Below, piece by piece: positions 1-7,787 of a stretch of DNA of 33,359 bases. Position 1 is the stretch's first letter. Each line of letters opens with the position of its first letter. Under the pieces are notes generated by a model. It made no database searches. It worked only from the letters and a program-made list of their open reading frames with translations, and was not told where the DNA came from. The stretch lies in contig JAVBOE010000013.1 of NCBI GenBank assembly GCA_031550925.1, forward strand, positions 1 to 33,359, written 5' to 3'. The position numbers and the translations under genes were made by a program. The DNA is from JAIRNF01 sp031550925 (GTDB lineage Bacteria > Bacteroidota > Bacteroidia > Bacteroidales > UBA932).

Positions 1-82
1 TTTTTTTTAATTTTTATTTTCGATAGCCGGTGTTTGTAAGTCTTTATAATAATAGATGTGTTTATTTTAAAATCTACACCCT

Positions 83-106
83 TTACAAACGCGCGCCAGC
101 GATGTG
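83..106. repeat. 24-bp direct repeat, copy 1 (upstream of DUF7660-like gene)
   Basis: This 24-base stretch contains ACAAACGCGCGCCAGCGATG and is repeated exactly at 455-478. The two copies bracket the small gene at 175-432. The GC-rich core stands out against the AT-rich surroundings. It may be a recombination footprint, or an intergenic repeat that happens to flank the gene. Confidence 0.9.
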
Positions 107-174
107 TAATAGTTTGATAAATAATAAACAAGTTTGACAAATATTTCATTTATGTTGAATGCTATGGCCAATTT

Positions 175-432
175 ATGAACGATATACTTAACGAATTTAA
201 GGTAACTGACAGGCAAACTTTCATAGAGTTTCTGGACTTACTACGCGAAGACTTATTGAATAACCCTGAAAGTTGGGAGAACAAGACTTTATCAAATTTC
301 ATAGAAGCACTGAGTACATACACAAAAGACATCCAAGCATATTACGACAATACACAGCAAAACAGAAACGCCGACAAACCGGACTGGTCAACATTTGCGG
401 ATATCTTTAGGGGTGCGAAGATTTATGAGTAA
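175..432 (+). CDS. DUF7660-like small protein
   Basis: This 85-residue, acidic, apparently cytoplasmic protein has no signal peptide or membrane segment. The sequence is rich in aromatic and acidic residues: a WENKTL motif near residue 35, then SNFIEALSTYTKDIQAYY, a Trp at about 71 and a C-terminal FADIFRGAKIYE. I recognise this pattern from the DUF7660 family; that assignment is from memory of the motifs. The biochemical role is unknown. Small proteins of this kind often sit in variable loci, and some may be immunity or antitoxin-like proteins, but nothing here proves that: no toxin gene is next to it in the window. The gene stands alone between two copies of a 24-base direct repeat and is followed by more than 300 bases without a convincing gene, which suggests an exchangeable cassette. 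Confidence 0.75.
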   Translation: MNDILNEFKVTDRQTFIEFLDLLREDLLNNPESWENKTLSNFIEALSTYTKDIQAYYDNTQQNRNADKPDWSTFADIFRGAKIYE

Positions 433-755
433 AATTTGGCATAATTGGCACGTGTTACAAACGCGCGCCAGCGATGTGAACATTGGGGGTTAGCAGCCTT
501 TGCTTTTTATCTCATCGTCCATAAATTTTTTTTATATCAGCCTTATAATCTACTAGTCTTTTGCCCTGTTCGCTTAACCACTAACCATTCACCCTTAACT
601 TTCTTATACCAAATACTGCTAAATTTCGATAAAATGAGAGGTGGCAGCATTCCCAACTGCTGATTTATTTGTAAATTGCCGCAATTTTCAAGGTCAGGCT
701 TTTAAAGCGCATATCCGGCGCATAAAAGCAAAAATCAAAAAAGGGAGATACCACC
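433..755. other. Gene-poor spacer upstream of guaB
   Basis: About 320 bases without a convincing gene. It carries the second 24-base repeat (455-478) and low-complexity text typical of intergenic spacers in this window. An open frame of 72 codons at 445-663 is not supported: its composition is unlike a protein and it reads through the repeat. The guaB leader at its right end has an AGGGAG purine stretch about 10 bases before the ATG. No clear terminator or TAnnTTTG promoter was found. Confidence 0.6.
455..478. repeat. 24-bp direct repeat, copy 2 (downstream of DUF7660-like gene)
   Basis: Identical over 24 bases to 83-106. It begins 23 bases after the stop codon of the DUF7660-like gene. The sequence flanking the two copies does not match, so the repeat unit has sharp borders. 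Confidence 0.9.
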
Positions 756-2228
756 ATGTCATTCTTCGAGAAAAAAATTAAATCAGAAGGTCTAACATTC
801 GACGATGTTCTTTTGCTACCGGCCTACTCAGAAGTTCTTCCCCGAACTGTATCAGTCGAAACGCGCTTTACTCGTAACATAGCTATTAGTGCGCCTATAG
901 TGTCGGCAGCTATGGATACTGTTACCGAAGCCGAGCTGGCTATTGCTATTGCGCGCGAGGGTGGGATAGGTGTTATCCATAAAAACATGACGATAGAAGA
1001 TCAGGCGGCGCAGGTTCGTAAAGTAAAGCGTGCTGAGAACGGAATGATATACGACCCTATTACTATCCACAAAGATGCTACCGTAGGCAAGGTGCTTTCG
1101 TTAATGAGAGAGTTTAGGATTGGCGGCATACCGGTTGTGGACGAAAAAGGTTTGCTAGTTGGTATTGTTACAAATAGAGATTTACGCTTTCAGGAGAATA
1201 TGGATCGTCCGATTGCGGAGATCATGACTCCCCGCGAAAAGTTGATCACAACCTCCAGCAAAACCGATTTGCAAAAAGCAACAGCGATACTTAAAGAATC
1301 GAAGGTAGAAAAGCTTCCGGTAGTCGATGAGAACGACAAGCTGGTAGCTTTACTTACATATAGAGATATTACCAAGATTAAAGATAACCCTAATGCCAGC
1401 AAAGACTCTAAAGGACGTCTAAGAGTGGCAGCCGGGGTGGGCGTTACCCACGATACGTTAGAGAGAATAGCAGCCTTAGTAGCCAACAATGTTGATGTGA
1501 TTGTTATAGATACTGCTCATGGGCACTCTATTAATGTTGTTAACATGCTGAAACAGGTAAAAAAGAAATATCCTTCGCTTGATGTAGTTGTAGGAAACGT
1601 TGCAACGGCAGAAGCCGCACGCTTGTTGGTAGATAACGGTGCCGATGGTATTAAGGTAGGTATTGGTCCCGGTTCTATTTGTACCACACGTGTAATTGCA
1701 GGGGTTGGTGTTCCACAGCTTACAGCAATATACGATGTAGCAAAAGAGCTTAAAGGCTCGGGTGTGCCTGTCATTGCCGATGGAGGTATCCGTTACTCCG
1801 GAGATATAGTAAAGGCACTAGCGGCAGGAGCAGATACTATTATGGCCGGATCGCTTTTTGCTGGTGTTGAAGAATCTCCGGGAGAAACAATCATTCTTAA
1901 CGGACGTAAGTTTAAATCATATCGTGGTATGGGGTCGTTAGAAGCAATGCAAAACGGCTCTAAAGACCGCTACTTCCAGGATGTAGAAGACGATGTTAAG
2001 AAGCTGGTTCCCGAGGGAATTGCTGCTCAAGTTCCGTATAAAGGAACGCTTTCGGAGGTATTCTATCAGCTGATAGGAGGATTACGTGCTGGTATGGGCT
2101 ACTGTGGGGCTGCCAACATAGAGGCTTTACAAGAGGCAAAATTTGTACGCATTACATCAGCAGGTGTTGTAGAGAACCATCCGCACGATGTAACGATAAC
2201 TCGCGAAGCCCCTAACTATAGTCGATAG
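756..2228 (+). CDS. guaB: Inosine-5'-monophosphate dehydrogenase
   Basis: IMP dehydrogenase oxidises IMP to XMP with NAD+, the committed step of guanine nucleotide synthesis in the cytosol. The 490-residue length is normal for bacterial GuaB. The N-terminal LTFDDVLLLPAYSEVLP is the family signature. A tandem CBS (Bateman) module occupies about residues 95-210, containing GGIPVVDEKG and EKLPVVDEND. The catalytic loop GIGPGSICTTRVIAGVG carries the nucleophile Cys309. The phosphate-binding ADGGIRYSGD lies at 341-350 and the flap YRGMGS at 389-394. The ATG follows an AGGGAG purine stretch. The next gene starts 7 bases after the stop, so the two are probably cotranscribed. No missing key residue was found, and the identification is secure. 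Confidence 0.98.
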   Translation: MSFFEKKIKSEGLTFDDVLLLPAYSEVLPRTVSVETRFTRNIAISAPIVSAAMDTVTEAELAIAIAREGGIGVIHKNMTIEDQAAQVRKVKRAENGMIYDPITIHKDATVGKVLSLMREFRIGGIPVVDEKGLLVGIVTNRDLRFQENMDRPIAEIMTPREKLITTSSKTDLQKATAILKESKVEKLPVVDENDKLVALLTYRDITKIKDNPNASKDSKGRLRVAAGVGVTHDTLERIAALVANNVDVIVIDTAHGHSINVVNMLKQVKKKYPSLDVVVGNVATAEAARLLVDNGADGIKVGIGPGSICTTRVIAGVGVPQLTAIYDVAKELKGSGVPVIADGGIRYSGDIVKALAAGADTIMAGSLFAGVEESPGETIILNGRKFKSYRGMGSLEAMQNGSKDRYFQDVEDDVKKLVPEGIAAQVPYKGTLSEVFYQLIGGLRAGMGYCGAANIEALQEAKFVRITSAGVVENHPHDVTITREAPNYSR

Positions 2229-2235
2229 ATTTTAT

Positions 2236-3099
2236 ATGCGGATCAACTTAAAAAAAATAGCTTTTTATTCCAATCTCATACTTGTATCTATACTGATACT
2301 TGTTGGCTGTGACAGCGGTAGAGTTGTTGTGGCAGAAGTAGGCGGAAAAGTTTTATACGATACCGATATTCCCAGTATTTTCCCCGAAGGTACATCATAC
2401 GAAGATAGCCTTAGCCTGTTAAAAACATACACCAACAGCTGGGTTCGAAAGCAGCTTATTCTTTCGGAAGCAGAAACAAACCTGAAGGATAATGAGAAAG
2501 ATGTGGCAAGCCAGCTCGAGGATTACCGGGCATCTCTTCTTATATACCGGTATGAGCAAGACTATGTGAACCGAAATATGGATACGCTGGTTACGCAAGA
2601 AGAGATTCAAACTTTTTACGAAGAGAATAAAGAAAACCTTAAGCTTTCTAATCCGTTGGCAAAAGCTATTTTTATTAAAGTAGTTACATCATCTTCCAGC
2701 CTAAAAGAAATTCAGGCATTGTATCGTTCTAAAGATGAGGATAATATTAGAGAGCTAGCGGAGCTTTGTTTGCAGGTCGCCGAAAAATATGATAGCTTTA
2801 ACGATCAATGGGTCGATTTTTCGGTAATTACTAAGCTGCTGCCTCAGTCTTCTTCGGCGTATGAGTCGATTGTTCAGAAGCAGAAGTATATTGAAGATAC
2901 AGACGATAAATACACCTATCTTGTGGGCATTAAGGAGTATATACCACGCGGTGGGTATGCCCCTATCGATTATGAATACAAGGTTATAAGATCAATTATC
3001 TTGAATACCAGAAGGCAGAAATTGCTAAGTGAGCTGGAACAACGGATATACGATAATGCAGTACAAAAAGAGCAAGTGGTTGTCCATGTTCAAGAATAA
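2236..3099 (+). CDS. Lipoprotein with degenerate parvulin-like (SurA/PpiC-type) region
   Basis: This 287-residue protein has a lipoprotein signal: basic N-terminus, hydrophobic stretch, then LVGC with lipidated Cys25. It is therefore probably anchored in a membrane facing the periplasm. The segment after the lipobox (VVVAEVGGKVLYDTDI) and the helix with KTYTNSWVRKQLILSEAE resemble the N-terminal chaperone part of SurA/PpiC proteins. A possible rotamase-like segment lies around residues 130-200, but the usual parvulin signatures are weak, so isomerase activity is doubtful. It starts 7 bases after guaB and precedes the SurA-like gene, fitting a role as a chaperone for outer-membrane or secreted proteins. 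The association with guaB probably reflects conserved gene order rather than shared function. Confidence 0.75.
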   Translation: MRINLKKIAFYSNLILVSILILVGCDSGRVVVAEVGGKVLYDTDIPSIFPEGTSYEDSLSLLKTYTNSWVRKQLILSEAETNLKDNEKDVASQLEDYRASLLIYRYEQDYVNRNMDTLVTQEEIQTFYEENKENLKLSNPLAKAIFIKVVTSSSSLKEIQALYRSKDEDNIRELAELCLQVAEKYDSFNDQWVDFSVITKLLPQSSSAYESIVQKQKYIEDTDDKYTYLVGIKEYIPRGGYAPIDYEYKVIRSIILNTRRQKLLSELEQRIYDNAVQKEQVVVHVQE

Positions 3100-3168
3100 C
3101 CCAGCTTAATTTATTAATGTTTAAGATATGCGTATTGTGATATGAGATGTGCAAAAAGACAATATACT

Positions 3169-3246
3169 AATGTGATAATATGTAAATGTAATAGTGATAG
3201 CACAAGCTAAAAGTCCCCTTTAGGGGATATAGGGGTAATCATATAT
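3169..3246. repeat. Long dispersed spacer repeat, copy A
   Basis: This stretch runs from AATGTGATAATATGTAAATG through AAGTCCCCTTTAGGGGATAT to a CATATAT-like end. The same order of elements is found at 10885-10970, with small insertions and substitutions. The palindromic core AAGTCCCCTTTAGGGG occurs at 3211-3226. It lies between the lipoprotein gene and the SurA-like gene and contains no open frame. Confidence 0.8.
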
Positions 3247-3354
3247 AGCTACATCATTCATTTACACATTATCATATTTGCATATTTACACATTATCTTT
3301 TTCGATTAACCCATTGATGAAATAACGTTTTTGAATCATAAATATCTTTTTAGA

Positions 3355-4704
3355 ATGAAAATTATTAGCAAGTCTGTTATACTTTTTATGCTACTAGTAG
3401 CATTTTTTGCGTCTCCGGTAAAAGCGCAAACTGGCTTAATTGATAAAGTTGTGGCGATTATAGGAAGCGAGGCTATTTTCTTGTCTGATATAGAAGAAGG
3501 GAAACAGGTTTATAGGGCTCAGGGTATGTTGGTCGGAGATGAAGCCAACTGCCGGATTCTAGAAGAGAAAATGATTCAGAAGCTGCTACTGGCGCAATCT
3601 AAAGTTGATAGCTTAACGGTTGGCGATGAAGTTGTGAGTGAAAATGTTGAAAGACGAATTCAGTACTATATCTCAATACATGGTAGCTCAAAGGCGGTAG
3701 AAGAATACTTTAAGCTGCCCATGCGTAAGATTAAGGAGAGGTTAACCGATATCGTAAGAGAAGAGAGCCTAAGCCAGAGCATGCAAAGTAAAATTGTTCA
3801 CGGCGTAGAGCTAACACCGGATGAGGTTACTGCATATTACGAGAAGACACCTAAGGATAGCTTACCGGTTATGCCCGATCAATACATAATACAGCAAATT
3901 GCAATATATCCACCAAAAGAAAACGCTCTGTTTTTGGCGAGAGAACAGCTGCTCTCATTACGCGAAAGAATATTGAACGGCGATAAGTTTTCAACACTGG
4001 CTCTTATGTATTCGGAAGATCCCGGAAGTGCGAAAAGAGGAGGAGAGCTTGGTCTGCAAGCTGCAACAGACTACTGGCCGGCATTTAAAGACGCGGCATT
4101 GGCCTTAAAGCCGGGACAAGTATCTCAAATTGTTCAAACAGAAGACGGCTTGCATATTATCCAGATGATAGATAAGCAATCAAATAATATGATTAATGTT
4201 CGTCACATCCTTATAAAGCCAAAGTACACCACAGACGATAAGCAAAATGTTTTCTCCAAGCTGGATTCTGTTAGAACGTTGGTTTTAAATGATAGCATAA
4301 CTTTCGAGCGGGCGGCTGCCAGATACTCAGAAGACCCTACATCTCGTAATAATAACGGAATTGTGGTAAATCCTCAAACAGCATCTAACATATTTGAGAA
4401 AGACCAGCTGGCTAACGACTATTTTATCATCAGAAACCTGAAAGAAGGAGAGGTCTCAACACCATTTGAGTCGCAGGATGAGAAAAGAAGAATTGTATAT
4501 AAGATTATACGCGTAAAAGAGTTCATCCCATCCCATCCGGCTAATATTGTCGATGATTTTGCGGTAATTAAAATGGTTGCCCAAAATACAAAGCAGATGG
4601 AAAAGTTTGAAAGCTGGATAAAGAAAAAACAAGCTGATACTTTTGTGAAAATAGATCCCGAATACAAAGACTGTAAATTTCAGTACGGAAATTGGGGACA
4701 GTAG
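3355..4704 (+). CDS. surA: SurA-like periplasmic peptidyl-prolyl isomerase / chaperone
   Basis: I start this protein at the ATG at 3355 (449 residues), not at the in-frame TTG at 3331, because the ATG gives a clean signal peptide: MKIISKSV, a hydrophobic core and cleavage after SPVKAQ. The N-terminal chaperone region begins with LIDKVVAIIGSEAIFLSDIE, a SurA hallmark. Two parvulin-type domains follow. The first spans about residues 165-275, with FSTLALMYSEDPGSAKRGGELG and GQVSQIVQTEDGLHIIQM. The second spans about 280-400, with INVRHILIKP and AAARYSEDPTSRNNNG. It probably escorts outer-membrane proteins through the periplasm. It lies between a related lipoprotein and an OstA-like gene, a coherent envelope-biogenesis neighbourhood. 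Family assignment is firm; substrate range is not visible. Confidence 0.9.
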   Translation: MKIISKSVILFMLLVAFFASPVKAQTGLIDKVVAIIGSEAIFLSDIEEGKQVYRAQGMLVGDEANCRILEEKMIQKLLLAQSKVDSLTVGDEVVSENVERRIQYYISIHGSSKAVEEYFKLPMRKIKERLTDIVREESLSQSMQSKIVHGVELTPDEVTAYYEKTPKDSLPVMPDQYIIQQIAIYPPKENALFLAREQLLSLRERILNGDKFSTLALMYSEDPGSAKRGGELGLQAATDYWPAFKDAALALKPGQVSQIVQTEDGLHIIQMIDKQSNNMINVRHILIKPKYTTDDKQNVFSKLDSVRTLVLNDSITFERAAARYSEDPTSRNNNGIVVNPQTASNIFEKDQLANDYFIIRNLKEGEVSTPFESQDEKRRIVYKIIRVKEFIPSHPANIVDDFAVIKMVAQNTKQMEKFESWIKKKQADTFVKIDPEYKDCKFQYGNWGQ

Positions 4705-4733
4705 CATAACCAAATGTTCAATTTAGCAAAATA

Positions 4734-4770
4734 AGGGCGATACATTTTATATCTTTGGTCGCTCTTTTTT
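4734..4770 (+). terminator. Possible terminator after surA, overlapping the ostA promoter
   Basis: An 8-bp stem with one G-U pair (4733-4740 with 4759-4766) and an 18-base loop is followed by a run of T to 4770. The loop is large, so the call is tentative. The -7 motif of the next gene lies inside the loop. Confidence 0.4.
4750..4757 (+). promoter_or_regulatory. Candidate -7 promoter element of ostA
   Basis: TATCTTTG matches the Bacteroidota -7 consensus TAnnTTTG exactly and lies 28 bases before the ATG at 4786. No good TTTG -33 element was found at the usual distance. Confidence 0.5.
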
Positions 4771-4785
4771 ATAGAATAGGTTTTA

Positions 4786-6630
4786 ATGACGAAGCTCAAA
4801 ATATACTCTTTAGTAGCATTTCTTTTGTTGACCTGTGTGTCTTTGCGGGTAGTATCACAGCAGCAACAGCAAAAAGAAGAGCGCTCTTCTGTCATTATTC
4901 GGAACTCAGATGTTGTACGAAGTCTCGACTATAAAGGTCGTACAATAAACCGTTTGTTGGGCAATGTGATTATTGATCAAGAAAAGAACGGGGTGGTTGT
5001 AACCTGCGATAGCGCGTACATGTACACATCGGATAGCCTCGATCTATTCGGACAGATAGAAATGTTTCAAGGGCCATCTACAATTCGTTGTGAAAAAATG
5101 ACCTATGACGGAGGATGGGCAAGAGTTAGAGGTAATGTTGTTCGTATGAGCAGGGGTAATATGACGCTGCTTACTCAATATTTCGACTACAACATCAATC
5201 AAGAGCTTGGTATTTACTACAATGGCGGTACTGTTGACAGAGACGGTGAGATACTGGAAAGTGATAGAGGTTACTACTATGCGCAGCCCGACCTTTTTAT
5301 GTTTGCCGGCAATGTTGCCATGAAAAATAAAGAATACACCATTGCATCGGATACCATGCAGTATAATATGAATACTGAAGATATTCTATTTCTAGGCCCC
5401 ACAAAGATTTGGCAAGAAGACAACTTTTTATCTGCTAACTATGGCTGGCAGAAGAAAACAATTGGCGAAGTATTTTTTACAGATAACGTATATGCAAACA
5501 CACCCGATAAAGAGTTATGGACTGATAGCCTCTATTACTATCAAGCCGAAGATCGCGGGTTGCTGTATGGAAATATTCAGCTGGTAGATACCGTTCAATC
5601 AAGTATGGCGTTTGGCGATGAAGGGCGATTTTTCAATAACCCCGAATTTGCTGAGCTGTATAAAAATCCGTCTGTTGCATATTATTCAAAACGGCAAAGC
5701 GATAATGAGCAAGGTCCTGAACAAGATATAGCCGTGACAGAGTCTCAAGTTGCAGATGATGTGGAAGTCAGGCAGCCCATTATGGTAGCAGAGAGTAAGC
5801 CGATTATAGATACGCTTTTTGTGGTTGCCGATACCATAAGGTCGGTGGCATATCCAAACCCTGCGTTATATCTTCCTCAGCACGACTCTATTTCTACAGA
5901 ACAGCAACAGCCTGTAGATAGCGTTTATCGGCAGATATATGCATTTCGTAATGTACGTGCCTATCGCTACGATATACAATCAGTATGCGATTCAATGGTT
6001 TTCAATACGCGCGATTCTGTTGCAAAAATGTATATTAACCCTATAATTTGGAGCGATACAACGCAAATCTCATCCGATAGTATATACATTACAATGCGTA
6101 ACGGGGTGCTTGAAACGGCTGACTTTTATAGCTCTCCTTTTATTGCCATGAAGGAAGATAGCATTCGCTTTAGTCAGATTAAGGGGCGAAATATGAAGGC
6201 ATTTTTCATAGATAATACGATAGATAGGCTCGAAGTATATGGTAACGCTCAGAACATATACTACCTACGAGAGGAAAATAAGATTGTTAACGTCAATATC
6301 TCCGAAGGTTCGAATATGACGGTCTATTTTCTCAATCGAGCCGTTAGGCGCGTAAAGTACGACTATGATGTCGATACTAAGGTTTATCCCATAGAGAAAC
6401 AGCCTGAAGAAAATAAAGAGCTGAAAGGCATGAACTGGCAGGAGGCTCGTCGCCCAAAGAGCCGAGAGGAGCTGTTTACCCGCTATGTTCATCCTTCGCA
6501 GCGAATACAAATGCAGATCTATACCCCTCCGGTATTTCCTATAACCACACGTTTATCAGAAATTGAGAAGAAGAGTTGGGTACACGCGAGAGCAAAAGAA
6601 GAGCAATCTATGCCTTCAATAAAGAAATAG
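4786..6630 (+). CDS. OstA-like (LptA/LptD N-domain) LPS transport protein
   Basis: This 614-residue secreted protein has a signal peptide (MTKLKIYSLVAFLLLTCVSL..VVSQ). After a short Gln-rich stretch, roughly residues 40-270 form repeated beta-strand units of the OstA/LptA type, such as LLGNVIIDQEKNGVVVTCDS, SDSLDLFGQIEMFQ and RVRGNVVRMS. These build the jelly-roll that binds lipid A in LptA and in the LptD N-domain. A more divergent linker (about 300-390, acidic and Pro/Gln-rich) is followed by another OstA-like stretch with SDSIYITMRNGVLETADFY. The C-terminus is basic. Role: probably part of the periplasmic LPS bridge. It follows surA, consistent with outer-membrane assembly. Its last codons lie inside a 24-base sequence repeated at 6954-6977. 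Confidence 0.85.
   Translation: MTKLKIYSLVAFLLLTCVSLRVVSQQQQQKEERSSVIIRNSDVVRSLDYKGRTINRLLGNVIIDQEKNGVVVTCDSAYMYTSDSLDLFGQIEMFQGPSTIRCEKMTYDGGWARVRGNVVRMSRGNMTLLTQYFDYNINQELGIYYNGGTVDRDGEILESDRGYYYAQPDLFMFAGNVAMKNKEYTIASDTMQYNMNTEDILFLGPTKIWQEDNFLSANYGWQKKTIGEVFFTDNVYANTPDKELWTDSLYYYQAEDRGLLYGNIQLVDTVQSSMAFGDEGRFFNNPEFAELYKNPSVAYYSKRQSDNEQGPEQDIAVTESQVADDVEVRQPIMVAESKPIIDTLFVVADTIRSVAYPNPALYLPQHDSISTEQQQPVDSVYRQIYAFRNVRAYRYDIQSVCDSMVFNTRDSVAKMYINPIIWSDTTQISSDSIYITMRNGVLETADFYSSPFIAMKEDSIRFSQIKGRNMKAFFIDNTIDRLEVYGNAQNIYYLREENKIVNVNISEGSNMTVYFLNRAVRRVKYDYDVDTKVYPIEKQPEENKELKGMNWQEARRPKSREELFTRYVHPSQRIQMQIYTPPVFPITTRLSEIEKKSWVHARAKEEQSMPSIKK
6607..6630. repeat. 24-bp direct repeat at the 3' end of ostA
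   Basis: The 24 bases containing CTATGCCTTCAATAAAGAAA end exactly with the ostA stop codon. They are repeated without mismatch at 6954-6977, where they form the 3' end of rpe on the other strand. The intervening 323 bases are non-coding. Confidence 0.92.
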
Positions 6631-6632
6631 AG

Positions 6633-6668
6633 CCCACCCCGTCCCTCCCAAAGGGAAGGCGATTCCCT
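6633..6668. repeat. CCCACCCC...CTCCCAAAGGG dispersed repeat, copy 1
   Basis: Shares the order CCCACCCC, CCTCCCAAAGGG, GATTCCCT with 9969-10004, with a few differences. The CTCCCAAAGGGA core is nearly palindromic. It belongs to the class of short intergenic repeats seen throughout this window. Confidence 0.75.
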
Positions 6669-6790
6669 GTAATAAATATCAATAACAAACATCTTGCAAT
6701 ATGGTAATTAGCGCATGGCGGGACGGCGTTCCGACGGAGAACAGGCTAACCCATGGAAAACTAGTAGCGTCGGGCCGCCTTGATCTTTTG

Positions 6791-6818
6791 CCTACTTTTG
6801 TATCAAGACAAAAGTAGG
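6791..6818. repeat. Perfect 11-bp hairpin (CCTACTTTTGT / ACAAAAGTAGG)
   Basis: Arms 6791-6801 and 6808-6818 are perfect reverse complements around the loop ATCAAG. No T-tract follows on either strand, so it is more likely a structured repeat than an intrinsic terminator. Confidence 0.8.
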
Positions 6819-6953
6819 GAGAGAAAAAGCACGTTTATGCGTTTTGCTCACGTATTGAGATTCAACTTAAGAATACAGAGCAGCAATTAGCATACTCAAA
6901 AAAACTATATTGATTGGGGTAGCAAACTCTTGTATTGTTTATCAAATGGGCAG

Positions 6954-6977
6954 TCTATGCCTTCAATAAAGAAATAG
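6954..6977. repeat. 24-bp direct repeat at the 3' end of rpe
   Basis: Identical to 6607-6630. Read on the minus strand it encodes the last residues of Rpe (SLLKA and stop). Read on the plus strand in the first copy it encodes the last residues of the OstA-like protein (SMPSIKK and stop). Confidence 0.92.
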
Positions 6978-7602
6978 TTTTGCTTGGATTATCGGAGTTG
7001 AATATAGACGCTCCGCTTACTAAAACATCTGCACCGGCCTCATACAGTTTTGCAGCATTTTGCAGCCCAATTCCCCCGTCAACCTCAATTAGAGCATTAG
7101 GTTGCCGTTTGCTGAACAGCTCTTTTGCCTGCCTGATTTTGTTGTACGAACGTTCTATGAATTGCTGTCCGCCAAAGCCCGGATTTACCGACATTATCAG
7201 CAGAAGATCTATTTCTTCGGCAATATCTTCCAGTAAAGAAACAGGTGTATGCGGATTTAATGCAACCCCCGCCTTTGCACCCAACGAGCGTATTTTGCTT
7301 AGGGTACGGTGCAAGTGGGTACATGCCTCGTAGTGCACGGTAATAATATCTGCTCCAACATTTCTCATTTCCTCAAGATACCTGTCCGCATCTATAATCA
7401 TAAGATGGGCATCAAGCGGTTTCTTTGCTGCTAGCTTGATATAGCGTATCACAGGAAATCCGTAAGAGATATTAGGAACAAATACACCATCCATAATATC
7501 AAGATGAAACCAATCAGACTCGCTGGCGTTAACCATTTCTATATCCTTGCCTAAGGTAAGAAAGTTGGCAGAAAGTAGCGATGTTGAAACAAGCTTGGGC
7601 AT
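6955..7602 (-). CDS. rpe: Ribulose-phosphate 3-epimerase
   Basis: Rpe interconverts ribulose-5-phosphate and xylulose-5-phosphate in the pentose phosphate pathway. The 215-residue TIM barrel is full length. Family signatures are visible: STSLLSANF at the N-terminus, FHLDIMDGVFVPNISYG with metal-binding His and Asp, DAHLMI, MSVNPGFGGQQFI with the phosphate-binding loop, and EVDGGI followed by GADVLVSGASIF. The gene is convergent with ostA. Its last codons are inside a 24-base sequence also found at the end of ostA, so the present stop may have been preserved by a duplication. A TAnnTTTG match lies about 45 bases upstream. Confidence 0.97.
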   Translation of the reverse strand: MPKLVSTSLLSANFLTLGKDIEMVNASESDWFHLDIMDGVFVPNISYGFPVIRYIKLAAKKPLDAHLMIIDADRYLEEMRNVGADIITVHYEACTHLHRTLSKIRSLGAKAGVALNPHTPVSLLEDIAEEIDLLLIMSVNPGFGGQQFIERSYNKIRQAKELFSKRQPNALIEVDGGIGLQNAAKLYEAGADVLVSGASIFNSDNPSKTISLLKA

Positions 7603-7645
7603 TATAATCTAATGTTTAATTATCAATGTTTAAGGTTTATAGATT

Positions 7646-7653
7646 CAAAGATA
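7646..7653 (-). promoter_or_regulatory. Candidate -7 promoter element of rpe
   Basis: On the minus strand this reads TATCTTTG, an exact TAnnTTTG match, placing transcription start near 7640 and leaving a leader of about 38 bases. The -33 region is poor. Confidence 0.5.
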
Positions 7654-7787
7654 CGAATAATTCAACTCTTTTTTAAATCATTTAGATTTCTTGAATTTCT
7701 CTAGCACGCCGATTTTACAAATCGGTGCGAGCATTGGCGAACGTCTTTTCATTATTACATTATCATATCAACAAATTAGCACATTAG

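Larger units (their letters stand above)
6631..6953. other. Repeat-rich non-coding insert between ostA and rpe
   Basis: These 323 bases contain no convincing gene. At 6633-6668 lies a CCACCCC/CTCCCAAAGGG-type repeat, related to 9969-10004. A GC-rich block (about 6710-6785) follows, then a perfect 11-bp hairpin at 6791-6818. The right part is AT-rich. Because the flanks are identical 24-base repeats, the whole block looks like an insertion. Confidence 0.7.

Noticed and set aside
445..663. 72-codon open frame on the plus strand before guaB
   Set aside because: It reads through the 24-base repeat and low-complexity spacer text, has no recognisable family features, and its composition looks non-coding.
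3331..3354. N-terminal extension of the SurA-like protein from a TTG
   Set aside because: It would put extra residues in front of a complete signal peptide that starts at the ATG at 3355.
6935..7333. 132-codon plus-strand open frame over rpe
   Set aside because: It is antisense to the clearly identified rpe gene, whose motifs fix the true strand and frame.
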